Source: Bacteroidota bacterium (GTDB taxonomy: Bacteria; Bacteroidota; Bacteroidia; Bacteroidales; Prolixibacteraceae). From it: 64,000 bases of DNA. Positions 52,773 through 61,621 of the stretch are shown in pieces. The DNA is taken from the NCBI GenBank assembly GCA_023251455.1, contig JAHEYT010000022.1, positions 62,001-126,000 of the forward strand. The letters run 5' to 3'. How positions within the stretch are numbered: the stretch's first letter is position 1; each line of letters starts with the position of its first letter. The notes under the pieces are model-generated. The model saw nothing but the letters and a program-made list of their open reading frames with translations, made no database searches and was not told where the DNA came from. The position numbers were made by a program, and so were the translations under genes.

Positions 52773-54008
52773 CTAATTGATAAAATGGTTAATTACGGCC
52801 TGCCCCAATTCGACAAACGAATCGTATTCTTTTGTTTTGGCGTCGCCGTCGGCATTCAGATAACCTTGTTCGCCTTTGGCAATCAGGTACTGGTGTGCCG
52901 CAATGATGCAGGCCCCTTCGAAACCGATTCGCTCCAGATCTTCATCCAGATCGACACCACCACTGCACGAAACTTTGATCGGATCGAGCAAAGGAGTGTT
53001 GTGCTCGGTACCGAATGTGATCAGGAAATTTTTCGAGCGGAAGAAGGTCACAAAGTCTTTCAGCACAGCGAAGGTGTTACGTCCGGGAATCAATTCCAGG
53101 CTATAAACGCCTTTAGTTCTGAGTGTTTCGTAAAGCTTCACGAAATTGCCTTCGTAATCGGTGAAGTTCCCTTTGGCATCGTCGAGCAAAACCGGGTAGC
53201 AAGGAATCCCACCGGCTGTGATGATGATGTCTTTCACCTGTTCGAGGCTTAAAAATGCTTTCGGATCTTCAGGAACAAAAGCACGACCACCGGTTTTCAA
53301 AAGATTACCACGGATTTCATTTTCCAGACTGGCAACATCAGTTAGTTTCGATTTCACCTCTTTTCCGGAGAAAACCTGTGTATAGAATGCTTTTTTATCT
53401 TCCGGATTACTGAATTTTTCGTCGATGGCGATACGCAAAGCCTTGGCAATGTGGCGTTCGCGCAACATGTTCTTCGCATATTTGGCTTTCAGTTCATCAA
53501 AGTCAAAACTGAAACCAGCCTTCAGTTCGGCCAGTAATTCATTCAGTTTATTCACCATTTCGGCCGTCTGAACATTGCTTTCGTGCTGAACCTGCTCCAA
53601 CAGCCTCAACTGTTCGCCTCCCAAAACAAGCGGGCTGGTCAATCCTTTTCCGGAGAAATAGGTACGACCCGGGTTAGCAGGATCGTTTACGCGAACATTG
53701 GCTTCCTGTAAATCTTTCTGCAACGACATAAATTCGATGTTGAATAGCGGGAAGATTTTATATTTCAATGCCAGTTCGGCAAATTCGGCATAGCCATCGG
53801 TGGTGTAAAAATCGTTGATTCCAAGCACCTGAACACCTTCGGCTTCAGCCAGCTTAAACGGTTGCTCAATTTCGGTGAATGCGCTGAACGAGAACGGTGT
53901 ATGGAAATGCCCGTTTACCTGAAGCACTTTCTGTCCGCCTTTGCTTTTCAGGCCTTGAAGCAACGCCTGTTTGCCCGGATAGTTGGCAAATAATGATTGA
54001 TTGTTCAT
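52773..54008 (-). CDS. PHP-domain protein of the sugar cluster
   Basis: 411 residues. The N-terminal motif NGHFHTPFS (His34, His36) and the later Asp66 (GINDFYTTDG) and Glu92 (LFNIEFMS) are the metal ligands of PHP phosphoesterases; another His is in FGTEHNTPLL. A helical insertion (about 130-250) separates the two halves of the barrel, longer than in histidinol phosphatase. It may hydrolyse a sugar phosphate or phosphonate. It is the first gene of the operon followed by aldolase-SDR, dehydrogenase and perhaps transaldolase; its role as a phosphatase in that pathway is inferred. Confidence 0.8.
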   Translation of the reverse strand: MNNQSLFANYPGKQALLQGLKSKGGQKVLQVNGHFHTPFSFSAFTEIEQPFKLAEAEGVQVLGINDFYTTDGYAEFAELALKYKIFPLFNIEFMSLQKDLQEANVRVNDPANPGRTYFSGKGLTSPLVLGGEQLRLLEQVQHESNVQTAEMVNKLNELLAELKAGFSFDFDELKAKYAKNMLRERHIAKALRIAIDEKFSNPEDKKAFYTQVFSGKEVKSKLTDVASLENEIRGNLLKTGGRAFVPEDPKAFLSLEQVKDIIITAGGIPCYPVLLDDAKGNFTDYEGNFVKLYETLRTKGVYSLELIPGRNTFAVLKDFVTFFRSKNFLITFGTEHNTPLLDPIKVSCSGGVDLDEDLERIGFEGACIIAAHQYLIAKGEQGYLNADGDAKTKEYDSFVELGQAVINHFIN

Positions 54009-54337
54009 TGTATATTAGTTTTAAAGTAGTTCTTGAATTTCGGGATAAAGTAACAAATTTCAGGGTGGTTTTGTATCCTTTGGTATCCTGTGTTTAATTC
54101 AGGAAAGAGAAATAAGGAAAAGAGAAATTTGTGGATGTGTATTTTTTGTTGGATTGGCATCGCAGTTTCGTCCGGGAAAAGATTTGCGTTTCAATTTAGA
54201 AATGCTCGCGGACGGATTTTTATTTTCTCAATATCCGTCAGCTAAAGCAGACGGCAAAGAATAATGCGCTAACCATCATACGAGCGATATCCTTTGCCGT
54301 TCGCCTTTAGGCAACGGACATAAAATCATCTCCCTTA
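54009..54337. other. 329-bp intergenic region upstream of the PHP gene
   Basis: The first part (54009-54230) must contain the promoter of the sugar operon. The right part is repeat copy 2 (54235-54317). No other feature found. Confidence 0.5.
54235..54317. repeat. ATCCTTTGCCGT-family inverted repeat, copy 2
   Basis: CCGTCAGCTAAAGCAGACGG, then CAAAGAATAATGCGCT, pairs with AGCGATATCCTTTGCCGTTC and GCCTTTAGGCAACGG. It could form a long imperfect hairpin. Copies 1 and 3 are at 47237 and 62361. Confidence 0.75.
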
Positions 54338-55600
54338 TTAAATCAGCAACTGAAACAAATCGGGGCGGTCGTTGATGTATTCGAAAACAAAGCCATTTTC
54401 TTCGAGGCGCTGCACCAGTCCGGCATAATCTTCTTTATCCTGAAGCTCGATGCCGATGAGTGCCGGGCCTTGCTCTCGGTTGTTCTTTTTGGAGTATTCG
54501 AACATGGTAATGTCGTCGTTCGGGCCAAGCACTTTGTCAACAAAATCGCGTAAAGCTCCAGCCCGCTGCGGAAAGCGAACAATGAAATAGTGCTTCAACC
54601 CCTCGTAAAGCAGCGAGCGTTCCCTGATTTCTTCGGTGCGGGTAATGTCGTTGTTGCTGCCTGAAACCATGCAAACCACATTTTTGCCTTCAATCTGTTC
54701 GCGGTAAAATTCGAGTGCGGTAATGGCCAGCGCCCCGGCAGGTTCCACCACAATGGCATCCTGATTATACAATTCAAGAATAGTGGTGCATATTTTTCCC
54801 TCAGGAACCACCACAATATCGTCGAGCACCTGCTGGCATACTTTAAAAGTGAGGTCGCCCACACGCTGAACCGCAGCTCCATCCACAAATTTATCGATGT
54901 CTTTCAGCGGAGTGACTTCGCCATTTTCGAGACTCACCTTCATCGAAGGCGCTCCGGCAGGCTCTACACCAATTATTTTTGTATTCGGACTGATTTGCTT
55001 GAAATACGCCCCTACCCCTGCAGCCAGACCTCCGCCACCAATGGGCAGAAACAGGTAATCGATACTTCCGGTAAAGTCCTGCAAAATCTCGACACCTGCG
55101 GTTGCCTGCCCCTCGATAATCTGCGGATCGTCGAACGGATGAATGTACACCATGCCCGTTTCCTCGCTGTTGCGGTGCGCAGCATCCGAAGCCGCATCGT
55201 AGGTATCGCCCACCAAAACCACTTCAATTTTATCTTTTCCGAACATTTTCACCTGCGTAATTTTCTGCTTCGGCGTGGTGGTTGGCATGTAAATTTTACC
55301 TTTGATACCGAGCAACTGGCACGAATAAGCCACACCCTGCGCATGATTTCCGGCACTGGCACACACCACTCCGCGCTGCCGTTCTTCGTCGGTCAATCCT
55401 GAAATTTTATTGTAAGCACCCCGGATTTTGTACGAACGGACAACTTGTAAATCTTCACGTTTCAGGAATACATTGGCCGAATAGCGATTTGACAAGTTGG
55501 TGTTTCGCTGAAGCGGAGTCGACTCAACAATGGTATTCAGGTTCAGTTGAGCCAGTGTAATGTTGCGGAGGGTCGGGTAATAGGGTTTCTGTTGTGTCAT
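54338..55600 (-). CDS. ilvA: Threonine ammonia-lyase (biosynthetic threonine dehydratase)
   Basis: 420 residues from the ATG at 55598-55600 (MTQQKPYYPTLRNITLAQ). It converts threonine to 2-oxobutyrate, the first step towards isoleucine. The PLP-binding Lys58 lies in VVRSYKIRGAYNK, the phosphate loop in PIGGGGLAAG, and the C-terminal about 80 residues (HYFIVRFPQRAGALRDFVDKVLG) form one ACT-like regulatory domain that in this type responds to isoleucine/valine. The frame extends 61 codons further upstream without coding character. Other branched-chain genes (leuB, leuA-like) lie about 5 kb to the right on the same strand. Confidence 0.96.
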   Translation of the reverse strand: MTQQKPYYPTLRNITLAQLNLNTIVESTPLQRNTNLSNRYSANVFLKREDLQVVRSYKIRGAYNKISGLTDEERQRGVVCASAGNHAQGVAYSCQLLGIKGKIYMPTTTPKQKITQVKMFGKDKIEVVLVGDTYDAASDAAHRNSEETGMVYIHPFDDPQIIEGQATAGVEILQDFTGSIDYLFLPIGGGGLAAGVGAYFKQISPNTKIIGVEPAGAPSMKVSLENGEVTPLKDIDKFVDGAAVQRVGDLTFKVCQQVLDDIVVVPEGKICTTILELYNQDAIVVEPAGALAITALEFYREQIEGKNVVCMVSGSNNDITRTEEIRERSLLYEGLKHYFIVRFPQRAGALRDFVDKVLGPNDDITMFEYSKKNNREQGPALIGIELQDKEDYAGLVQRLEENGFVFEYINDRPDLFQLLI

Positions 55601-55862
55601 GGTTGTTTTTCTGTTTTCTGATCGAGTAGCAAAATTAAGCTGAAAACCGGAAACGATGCTCATTCCATTGCTGAAAACAGCAGGCCGCACCAATTGTTTA
55701 AAACTGGAAACGGGGAAGACACCATATTTCAGGAAGTGTATTGAAAAAGCGAAAAGAACAGAACCTGTTCCATATTTTACCATTGATCCGGAAAAACAAA
55801 TCGTGTAGAAACTTGTTAAGTTTTTCTCAGAGATCTAATTACTAACATTAAAAATTACAACC

Positions 55863-56303
55863 ATGACAACAGTTAATGTTTATCTCACCTTCAACGGGAA
55901 CTGTCTGGAGGCCTTCAATTTTTACAAATCGGTATTTGGCGGCGAATTTCCCTATTTAGGCTATTACAAGGATATGCCAACACAAGACGGAAAGCCGGTT
56001 GCTCCTGAAGACGCTGAAAAAATCATGCACGTATCGTTACCGATCAGTCAGGAAACGATGTTGATGGGCAGCGACACCGGCGGCGAATGGGCAGCAAGCT
56101 TCGCTCAAGGAAATAACTTCTCCCTTTCCATATCCGCCGACTCGAAAGAATCAGCCGACCGGTTATTCAATGGCCTTTCAGCCGGTGGCAAGGTAACCAT
56201 GCCTATGGACAGTACATTCTGGGGTGATTATTTTGGAATGTTTACCGACAAATTCGGTATCAACTGGATGGTTGGTTTTAACGAAAAGCCCATGCAGAAG
56301 TAG
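55863..56303 (+). CDS. VOC family (PhnB/glyoxalase-like) protein
   Basis: 146 residues: VNVYLTFNGNCLEAFNFYKSVFGGEF at the start and MPMDSTFWGDYFGMFTDKFGINWMVGF at the end, the conserved pattern of the PhnB-like branch of the vicinal oxygen chelate fold. Members are small cytoplasmic dimeric proteins, many of unknown ligand. It is monocistronic with a clear terminator 26 bp after the stop. The 262-bp gap to the divergent ilvA should hold both promoters. Confidence 0.92.
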   Translation: MTTVNVYLTFNGNCLEAFNFYKSVFGGEFPYLGYYKDMPTQDGKPVAPEDAEKIMHVSLPISQETMLMGSDTGGEWAASFAQGNNFSLSISADSKESADRLFNGLSAGGKVTMPMDSTFWGDYFGMFTDKFGINWMVGFNEKPMQK

Positions 56304-56329
56304 AGAATCATTCTTCAACAGGTATAATG

Positions 56330-56354
56330 AAAGACGGTCGAAACGACCGTCTTT
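56330..56354 (+). terminator. Intrinsic terminator of the VOC gene
   Basis: AAAGACGGTCG-AAA-CGACCGTCTTT followed by TTTTGC; an 11-bp perfect stem. Confidence 0.92.
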
Positions 56355-56429
56355 TTTTGCTCCAAAGGCGTATTTTTAGGTCCAACATTCCCCAAATCTA
56401 CAGTTACTAGCTGGTTCGCTCCTTCGATG

Positions 56430-56457
56430 ACCTGGAGTTCATCGGAGGAGGCCCCTC
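56430..56457. repeat. ATGACCTGGAGTTCATCGG-type palindrome, copy 1
   Basis: CCTTCGATGACCTGGAGTTC followed by ATCGGAGG forms an imperfect hairpin. It shares its core with 60337-60374 in reverse orientation. The 368-bp gap 56304-56671 otherwise holds only the VOC terminator and AT-rich sequence. Confidence 0.65.
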
Positions 56458-56671
56458 TCCTAAAATCTCCATATTTTAACATTGGAAGAAAAATTCAGGC
56501 ATAAGCTGCGTTTTTAGTGTTTTACACTATTTTTGCCCGACTTTTTTATTCCGGATGAAATAGCAAAAGGCGAATGCCAAAATATTTCGGCTATTCTATT
56601 CGTTGAATAACAAGTAAGAGCACAAAGGTTAATACGAAAATTGTGCGATTAACTTTTGAAAAATTGAAGGC

Positions 56672-57418
56672 ATGAAATATTTGATACTCCTCTTTTCCCT
56701 ATTCCTGCTGAATTCGGGAACACCACCGGAAACATTCAGAGACAAGCAGAAAAATTATACCCGGGTAAGGGAGGCTTATACCAATAAAGAAAAAGCAGTT
56801 ACCAAAACGCTTACCGAGCATGGCATTTCGCGCGACAGCCTGCAGATATACCTCCGCGCTTTTAAAACCGAAAAAAAAGTGGAGGTGTGGGCAAAAAACA
56901 TTTGCGACTCGGTGTTTTGCTTAGTCAAGGAATTTCCAATTTGCGAGATATCCGGAGAAATTGGTCCGAAAAGACGTTCGCACGATTTACAGGTTCCTGA
57001 AGGGTTTTACCGCATCAACGAACTGAATCCGTACAGCAAATATTACCTGTCGATGCGGATCAATTATCCGAATGCATCCGACAGCATCCGAGGAGTAAAA
57101 GGACGCCTGGGCAACCTGATTTACATTCACGGCGGCTGCGAATCGTCGGGGTGCATCTCCATTGCCGACGATAAAATCAAGGAACTGTTTGTGTATTGCA
57201 TCGAAGCCTACAACGCTGGTCAAAAAGAAATCAACATTGCCATTTATCCGGCCCGGCTCGAAGATAAAACGTATGCCCGCCTAACCACAGGATACAGCAA
57301 AAACAAGGATAAAATCAGCTTGTGGGCCGACCTCAAAAAAAGCTACGATTTGTTTAACCGGAAGAAAGTCCCGCCAACGATTAAATTCCTCCCTGATGGA
57401 ACACATGAAGTGAATTGA
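56672..57418 (+). CDS. L,D-transpeptidase (YafK/YkuD type)
   Basis: 248 residues with an N-terminal signal (MKYLILLFSLFLLNSGTPPE). The YkuD domain contains EISGEIGPKRRSHDLQVPEG and the catalytic IHGGCESSGCISIAD, where the His and the second Cys match the active-site pattern HG-x(n)-S-x-GC. Such enzymes cross-link peptidoglycan or attach proteins to it through L,D bonds. It is periplasmic. No partner genes are adjacent, and the gene lies alone on the plus strand between VOC and metallophosphoesterase genes. Confidence 0.9.
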   Translation: MKYLILLFSLFLLNSGTPPETFRDKQKNYTRVREAYTNKEKAVTKTLTEHGISRDSLQIYLRAFKTEKKVEVWAKNICDSVFCLVKEFPICEISGEIGPKRRSHDLQVPEGFYRINELNPYSKYYLSMRINYPNASDSIRGVKGRLGNLIYIHGGCESSGCISIADDKIKELFVYCIEAYNAGQKEINIAIYPARLEDKTYARLTTGYSKNKDKISLWADLKKSYDLFNRKKVPPTIKFLPDGTHEVN

Positions 57419-57684
57419 ATGAAAAACTTAACATTTCAGAACCTCGTCTCCCCGAATTTATTTCAGGGGTCTGTTATTCAATTTGAGCAGATTCTGAAAC
57501 AAGTTCAGGATACCCCATCATCGGATCAAAAGATGCCCAAATTGGTTAATGTTTGTTATTGACAACCATCCTGCCAATTTGCTTGTTAATAAGCAAAATA
57601 TAATTTCGGATCATCCGTCTTACCTAAAATAGATAATCGGTTGCCTGGCAATTCGTATACATTCAGCATGAAAACAAGCATCTA

Positions 57685-57891
57685 ATGAGCAAGCAATTTC
57701 TGTTTTTTAGTCTTTTTATTCTGGCCGTGGAATATTATTCATTCGTGGCCATGAGGTCGGTTCTTCGCAATACTAGCAGTGGATTTCAATTGGGAATGTA
57801 TATCCTTTACGGGGTATTATCACTGCCGTTTTATGGAGTTTTTATGCCATGCCTCATTGGTTTCGGACTGCATGGCCTTCGCTCACAATAA
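57685..57891 (+). pseudogene. N-terminal fragment of the metallophosphoesterase, broken by a 5-bp duplication
   Basis: 68 residues with two membrane helices (QFLFFSLFILAVEYYSFVAM and LGMYILYGVLSLPFYGVFM), ending in another frame from the phosphoesterase that follows. The sequence ATGCC is repeated at 57844-57848 and 57849-57853; removing one copy joins this frame to MPHWFRTAWPSLTIKYTVNI and gives one protein of 415 residues with the usual three or four N-terminal helices. The frame shift can therefore be read as a recent tandem duplication or an assembly error. Confidence 0.75.
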
Positions 57892-58937
57892 AATATACAG
57901 TAAACATTTTAATCGGAGTATTTCTGGGGAAAGTACTGATTGCTGCCATTCTGTTGCTGACCGATCTGATCATGGTCATCCCCAATATTGTCAACTTTTT
58001 CTTTTCATTTAAAAATCATCCGGTTGGTAGTCCGCCTGAAGGATCGCGTTTTATCAGCCGGCTTACTTTTATCTCCCAAACTGCTTTATTTCTTGGAGCA
58101 GCACTCACTTCAGGACTAGCTTATGGAATGACAAACCGATACAGTTACAAAATCAGGCGCATACGTGTTCCGATAAAAGATTTACCTGCCGAATTTAAAG
58201 GGCTGAAAATTGCCCAGATTTCGGATATTCATTCGGGCAGTTTTGATGATCCGGAAGCGGTATCCGAAGGTATTTCTTCCATTATGAACGAGAAACCAGA
58301 CCTGATTTTATTTACCGGAGACCTGGTAAATAATAAGGCTGAAGAACTTGTGCCATATATTAATGTCTTTAAAGTGTTGAATGCGCCTTTGGGTGTATTT
58401 TCAGTCTTGGGGAACCACGATTATGGCGATTACGTTTCGTGGCCATCAGACGAAGCAAAAAAACAAAACCTGGATCAACTCAAACAATATCATGCCGACA
58501 TGGGTTGGCGTTTGTTGTTGAATGAGCATGTCCTTCTGGAGCGAAACACTCAACAAATGGCACTTATTGGAATTGAGAATTGGGGGGCAAGAGGCTTTAC
58601 GAAATACGGCGACATGGAAAAGGCAGTGGCCGGATTGAAAAATTTAAACATCCCTGTAAAAATACTTATGAGTCACGATCCTTCGCATTGGGATGCTCAA
58701 GTTCGCAAAGATTATCAGGATATTTCACTTACCTTGAGTGGCCACACACACGGAATGCAATTTGGAATTGATATCCCCGGCTTTCAATGGAGCCCTGTTC
58801 AATATATTTACAAACAGTGGGGCGGTTTATATCAGGAACAAAACCAGTACTTGTATGTCAACCGCGGCTTCGGGTTTTTAGGGTACCAAGGCAGGTTGGG
58901 CATGTTGCCCGAAATTTCCATAATTGAATTGGTGTAA
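57849..58937 (+). CDS. Membrane-anchored metallophosphoesterase (calcineurin-like), N-terminus frameshifted
   Basis: 362 residues in the present frame. Two helices (ILIGVFLGKVLIAAILLLTDLIMVIP and ISQTALFLGAALTSGLAYGM) are followed by a calcineurin-like domain: ISDIHSG (metal ligands Asp, His), FTGDLVNN (Asp), LGNHDYGD (Asn, His), MSHDPSHWD and SGHTHGMQFG. All five motifs are intact, so the enzyme core should be active. The family (YkuE/YaeI-like) includes lipid and nucleotide phosphohydrolases. The ATG at 57849 lies inside the duplicated ATGCC, so the truncated protein might be translated by re-initiation. Confidence 0.85.
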   Translation: MPHWFRTAWPSLTIKYTVNILIGVFLGKVLIAAILLLTDLIMVIPNIVNFFFSFKNHPVGSPPEGSRFISRLTFISQTALFLGAALTSGLAYGMTNRYSYKIRRIRVPIKDLPAEFKGLKIAQISDIHSGSFDDPEAVSEGISSIMNEKPDLILFTGDLVNNKAEELVPYINVFKVLNAPLGVFSVLGNHDYGDYVSWPSDEAKKQNLDQLKQYHADMGWRLLLNEHVLLERNTQQMALIGIENWGARGFTKYGDMEKAVAGLKNLNIPVKILMSHDPSHWDAQVRKDYQDISLTLSGHTHGMQFGIDIPGFQWSPVQYIYKQWGGLYQEQNQYLYVNRGFGFLGYQGRLGMLPEISIIELV

Positions 58938-59072
58938 TGAAATTGCCGGACTCCCCAATTTTGAGCACGATGGCTATGCGTGTTGGTTAAAGAATACCAA
59001 AAATTAGAATAACTTTCGCCAACATAAATTCTCGAATTAATTGATACCTTTTAGTTTTAAAGAAATGCCTGA

Positions 59073-59645
59073 ATGTATCCAAATTTCATTAGCCATATCC
59101 GTAAATTTGTAGAACTTGACGAACATTCAGTTGTGCGACTAAATCAATACATTACTCCCCTGAAATTAAAGCGGAAGGAATTTTTGCTGAAGGAAGGTCA
59201 AATTTGTCAATCCATATATTTTGTCGAAAAAGGGTGCCTGAGAATGTATTTTATCGACGACAAACTAAGCGAGCAGATCACCCAATTTGCCTTAGAACAT
59301 TGGTGGATGGCCGACCATTTTAGCTTCATGGACAACAAACCCTCACCCTACTTTATACAAACCATCGAAAAATCGGAGATTCTGGCAATTAGCGCATCTT
59401 CGTTTGAAGCTATTCTCCGTGAACTTCCACAAATGGAGCGCTATTTCAGGATAATTATGCAACGAGCTTTAGCTGCTTCTCAGCTCAGAAATAAATATAC
59501 GTACGAAATGTCAAAAGAGGAATTTTACCAACATTTCAGCACTTCCTTCCCCGAATTTGTACAGCGCGTTCCGCAATACATGATTGCTTCTTATCTGGGC
59601 CTTACCCCGCAATACGTAAGCGAACTCCGAAAAAAGAAATTGTAG
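59073..59645 (+). CDS. Crp/Fnr-family transcriptional regulator
   Basis: 190 residues: a cyclic-nucleotide-binding-type beta-roll (about 15-120; [27 protein letters not shown], then [19 protein letters not shown]) followed by a short C-terminal helix-turn-helix region ([20 protein letters not shown]). No Cys cluster for an iron-sulfur centre is seen, so it is not a classical Fnr. This subgroup is common in Bacteroidota and often sits beside the genes it controls. The 58-residue winged-helix gene and the flavin protein follow on the same strand. Confidence 0.9.
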   Translation: MYPNFISHIRKFVELDEHSVVRLNQYITPLKLKRKEFLLKEGQICQSIYFVEKGCLRMYFIDDKLSEQITQFALEHWWMADHFSFMDNKPSPYFIQTIEKSEILAISASSFEAILRELPQMERYFRIIMQRALAASQLRNKYTYEMSKEEFYQHFSTSFPEFVQRVPQYMIASYLGLTPQYVSELRKKKL

Positions 59646-59730
59646 GCGCCATTTCTTAAACCAGCTTAATTTTTTTAATCGTACGGGCAGATACTTTTGT
59701 AGTCACAAACTATTTGAAAACTTTACTAAA

Positions 59731-59907
59731 ATGGAAGTAAAAGAACTCGTATTAGAAGCCATGAAGAAGGCTGGGGAACCGCAAAATGCAGGCAAAATTG
59801 CCGAAATAACCGGAATTGACCGTAAACAGGTCGATAAAGCCATGGCCATACTGAAAGCTGAAGAAGTAATTGAATCGCCACGCCGGTGCTACTGGCAGGC
59901 CAAATAA
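59731..59907 (+). CDS. 58-residue winged-helix-like protein
   Basis: Begins [19 protein letters not shown], then [20 protein letters not shown], and ends [10 protein letters not shown]. This is a complete small winged helix-turn-helix: helix 2 AGKIAEITG, recognition helix [12 protein letters not shown] and a wing with [10 protein letters not shown]. The ATG at 59731 and stop at 59905-59907 leave 27 bp to the flavin-binding gene, so both are likely in one transcript. It could bind DNA as a dimer or serve as a partner of the downstream protein. Confidence 0.78.
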   Translation: MEVKELVLEAMKKAGEPQNAGKIAEITGIDRKQVDKAMAILKAEEVIESPRRCYWQAK

Positions 59908-59934
59908 AATCAACAAACGATAAAAACAAAGAAT

Positions 59935-60321
59935 ATGAGCGAAAACAAAAAGTTATCCGAAAAATTTCATGAAGTGTTGAAACACGAAGGTGTTGTTTCC
60001 ATTGTATCGTGGGGTGTAGAAACCCACGTTGTGAATACCTGGAATTCGTTTCTGGTTGTAACAGAAGACGAACGGATTTTGATTCCGGCCTACGGATTCC
60101 GAAAAACAGAGAAAAACGTCAATGTAAATAACCAGATAAAAATTGCCTTAGGTACAAGGGAAATTCTTGGCTATAAAGACTATCCAGGCACAGGCTTCGT
60201 GGTTACAGGCACTGCTAAATACATTTCATCAGGAGATGAATATGACTTTATGAAAGAGAAATTCTCCTTCCTGACCAGGGTTCTGGAAATTAGTGTTGAT
60301 CAAGCCAAGCAAACACTTTAA
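59935..60321 (+). CDS. Pyridoxamine 5'-phosphate oxidase-like flavin-binding protein
   Basis: 128 residues with the split-barrel fold of PNPOx-like proteins: LKHEGVVSIVSWGVETHVVNTWNSFLVV, then ILIPAYGFRKTEKNVNVNNQIKIALG and GTGFVVTGTAKYISSGDEYDFMKEKF. It probably binds FMN (or F420-like/haem ligands in other branches). It follows the winged-helix gene by 27 bp. The Crp/Fnr-like, winged-helix and flavin genes may form a small redox-response unit; that is inferred from order alone. Confidence 0.85.
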   Translation: MSENKKLSEKFHEVLKHEGVVSIVSWGVETHVVNTWNSFLVVTEDERILIPAYGFRKTEKNVNVNNQIKIALGTREILGYKDYPGTGFVVTGTAKYISSGDEYDFMKEKFSFLTRVLEISVDQAKQTL

Positions 60322-60336
60322 TCCTGATTATCAGTT

Positions 60337-60374
60337 TTAGTGATCCGATGAACTCCAGTCATCGGATCACTAAG
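60337..60374. repeat. GATGACTGGAGTTCATCGG-type palindrome, copy 2
   Basis: TTAGTGATCCGATGA pairs with TCATCGGATCACTAA (15 bp) around ACTCCAG. It shares its core, inverted, with the copy at 56430. Confidence 0.85.
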
Positions 60375-60379
60375 CAACC

Positions 60380-60411
60380 AAAAGGCTCCCTGCTTGCGCA
60401 AAGAGCCTTTT
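60380..60411. terminator. Intrinsic terminator between convergent genes
   Basis: AAAAGGCTC pairs with GAGCCTTTT (9 bp, 14-base loop), between the flavin-protein gene and leuB. Confidence 0.75.
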
Positions 60412-60420
60412 CTCAGGAGT

Positions 60421-60461
60421 GGCGATTTTTAATCGCCATTATTTTTGCGGTTAAAAACCGC
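60421..60461. repeat. Two adjacent small hairpins
   Basis: GGCGATTTTTAATCGCC (60421-60437) and GCGGTTAAAAACCGC (60447-60461), just after the leuB stop. They are A/T-looped and may assist termination on the minus strand. Confidence 0.7.
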
Positions 60462-60465
60462 CCTC

Positions 60466-61530
60466 CTAGTTTTTTGCAACCCAATCAGCAATCCAGTCTC
60501 CAACTTCCGAAGTAGAGAATGGTTTTTCGGTTGAAATGTCGACAGTTACCACTTTGGCATCAAGTGAAGCATCTACAGCTTTACGAATGATTGCGCCTTC
60601 AGCCTGAAGATCGAATGCATATTCAAACATCATAGCAGCCGACAAAATGGTTGCAACCGGGTTGGCTATATTTTTACCGGCAGCCTGCGGATACGAACCG
60701 TGAATAGGCTCGAAAACCGATGTATGTATTCCGATAGAAGCAGATGGAGACAATCCGAGTGATCCGGTAATTACTGAGGCTTCGTCAGTCAGGATATCAC
60801 CGAACATGTTTTCAGTAACCATTACATCGAAGTTTTTAGGCCACTGGATAATCTGCATGGCAGCATTGTCAACAAACATGTATTCGGTGGTTACTTCCGG
60901 ATAAGTCGGTGCCATTTCCTGGGCAACTTCTCTCCACAAACGTGAACTTTCCAACACATTGGCTTTATCGACCACCGTCAGCTTTTTGTTGCGTTTCATG
61001 GCATATTCGTAACCCAACTTCAGAATACGTTCCACCTCCATACGAGTATAAACACAAATATCGTAGGCAGTGTTACCATCGTCTTTGCGGCCCTTTTCTC
61101 CGAAATAGATACCTCCGGTTAATTCGCGGATGGCCACAAAATCGGCGCCTTCAATCAACTCGCGACGAAGTGGCGATTTGTGAAGTAATGACGGGAAAGT
61201 CACTACCGGACGGATATTGGCATACAAACCGAGCTTTTTGCGCATCAGCAATAACCCTTGTTCCGGACGAACGGTTGCTTTCGGATTGTTGTCGTATTTT
61301 GGGTCGCCGATGGCGCCAAAAAGCACGGCATCTGCCTGCATACACAGCTCGTGTGTTGAGTCTGGGTACGGCACGCCCACCTCATCGATTGCGCAAGCAC
61401 CCGTCAGTGCATATTCGTATTCGAGTTCGTGGTTAAATTTGGTGGCTACCGCCTTTACAACTTTCATGGCCTGTTCGATGATTTCAGGTCCGATCCCGTC
61501 GCCGGGAAGAATGGCTAATTTTAACTTCAT
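60466..61530 (-). CDS. leuB: 3-isopropylmalate dehydrogenase
   Basis: 354 residues from the ATG at 61528-61530 ([21 protein letters not shown]). It oxidises and decarboxylates 3-isopropylmalate to 2-oxoisocaproate with NAD, the third step of leucine synthesis. Key features: [22 protein letters not shown], the substrate Arg in [14 protein letters not shown], the metal Asp residues in [12 protein letters not shown], and the NAD motif [20 protein letters not shown]. The longer frame upstream is non-coding. It follows the methyltransferase gene; a 25-bp inverted repeat lies in between. Confidence 0.97.
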   Translation of the reverse strand: MKLKLAILPGDGIGPEIIEQAMKVVKAVATKFNHELEYEYALTGACAIDEVGVPYPDSTHELCMQADAVLFGAIGDPKYDNNPKATVRPEQGLLLMRKKLGLYANIRPVVTFPSLLHKSPLRRELIEGADFVAIRELTGGIYFGEKGRKDDGNTAYDICVYTRMEVERILKLGYEYAMKRNKKLTVVDKANVLESSRLWREVAQEMAPTYPEVTTEYMFVDNAAMQIIQWPKNFDVMVTENMFGDILTDEASVITGSLGLSPSASIGIHTSVFEPIHGSYPQAAGKNIANPVATILSAAMMFEYAFDLQAEGAIIRKAVDASLDAKVVTVDISTEKPFSTSEVGDWIADWVAKN

Positions 61531-61556
61531 ATTTTTGGTTTTATTTATTCCGTTAC

Positions 61557-61620
61557 AAACCACATAGGCACATAGTTCACATAGAAAATAAAAAAATGTG
61601 TTCTATGTGTCTATGTGGTT
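61557..61620. repeat. ACCACATAG...CTATGTGG inverted repeat
   Basis: AAACCACATAGGCACATAGT (61557 on) pairs with GTGTTCTATGTGTCTATGTG GTT (to 61620) with an A-rich centre, between leuB and the methyltransferase gene. Likely a REP-type element able to act as a transcription barrier. Confidence 0.75.
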
Positions 61621-61621
61621 A

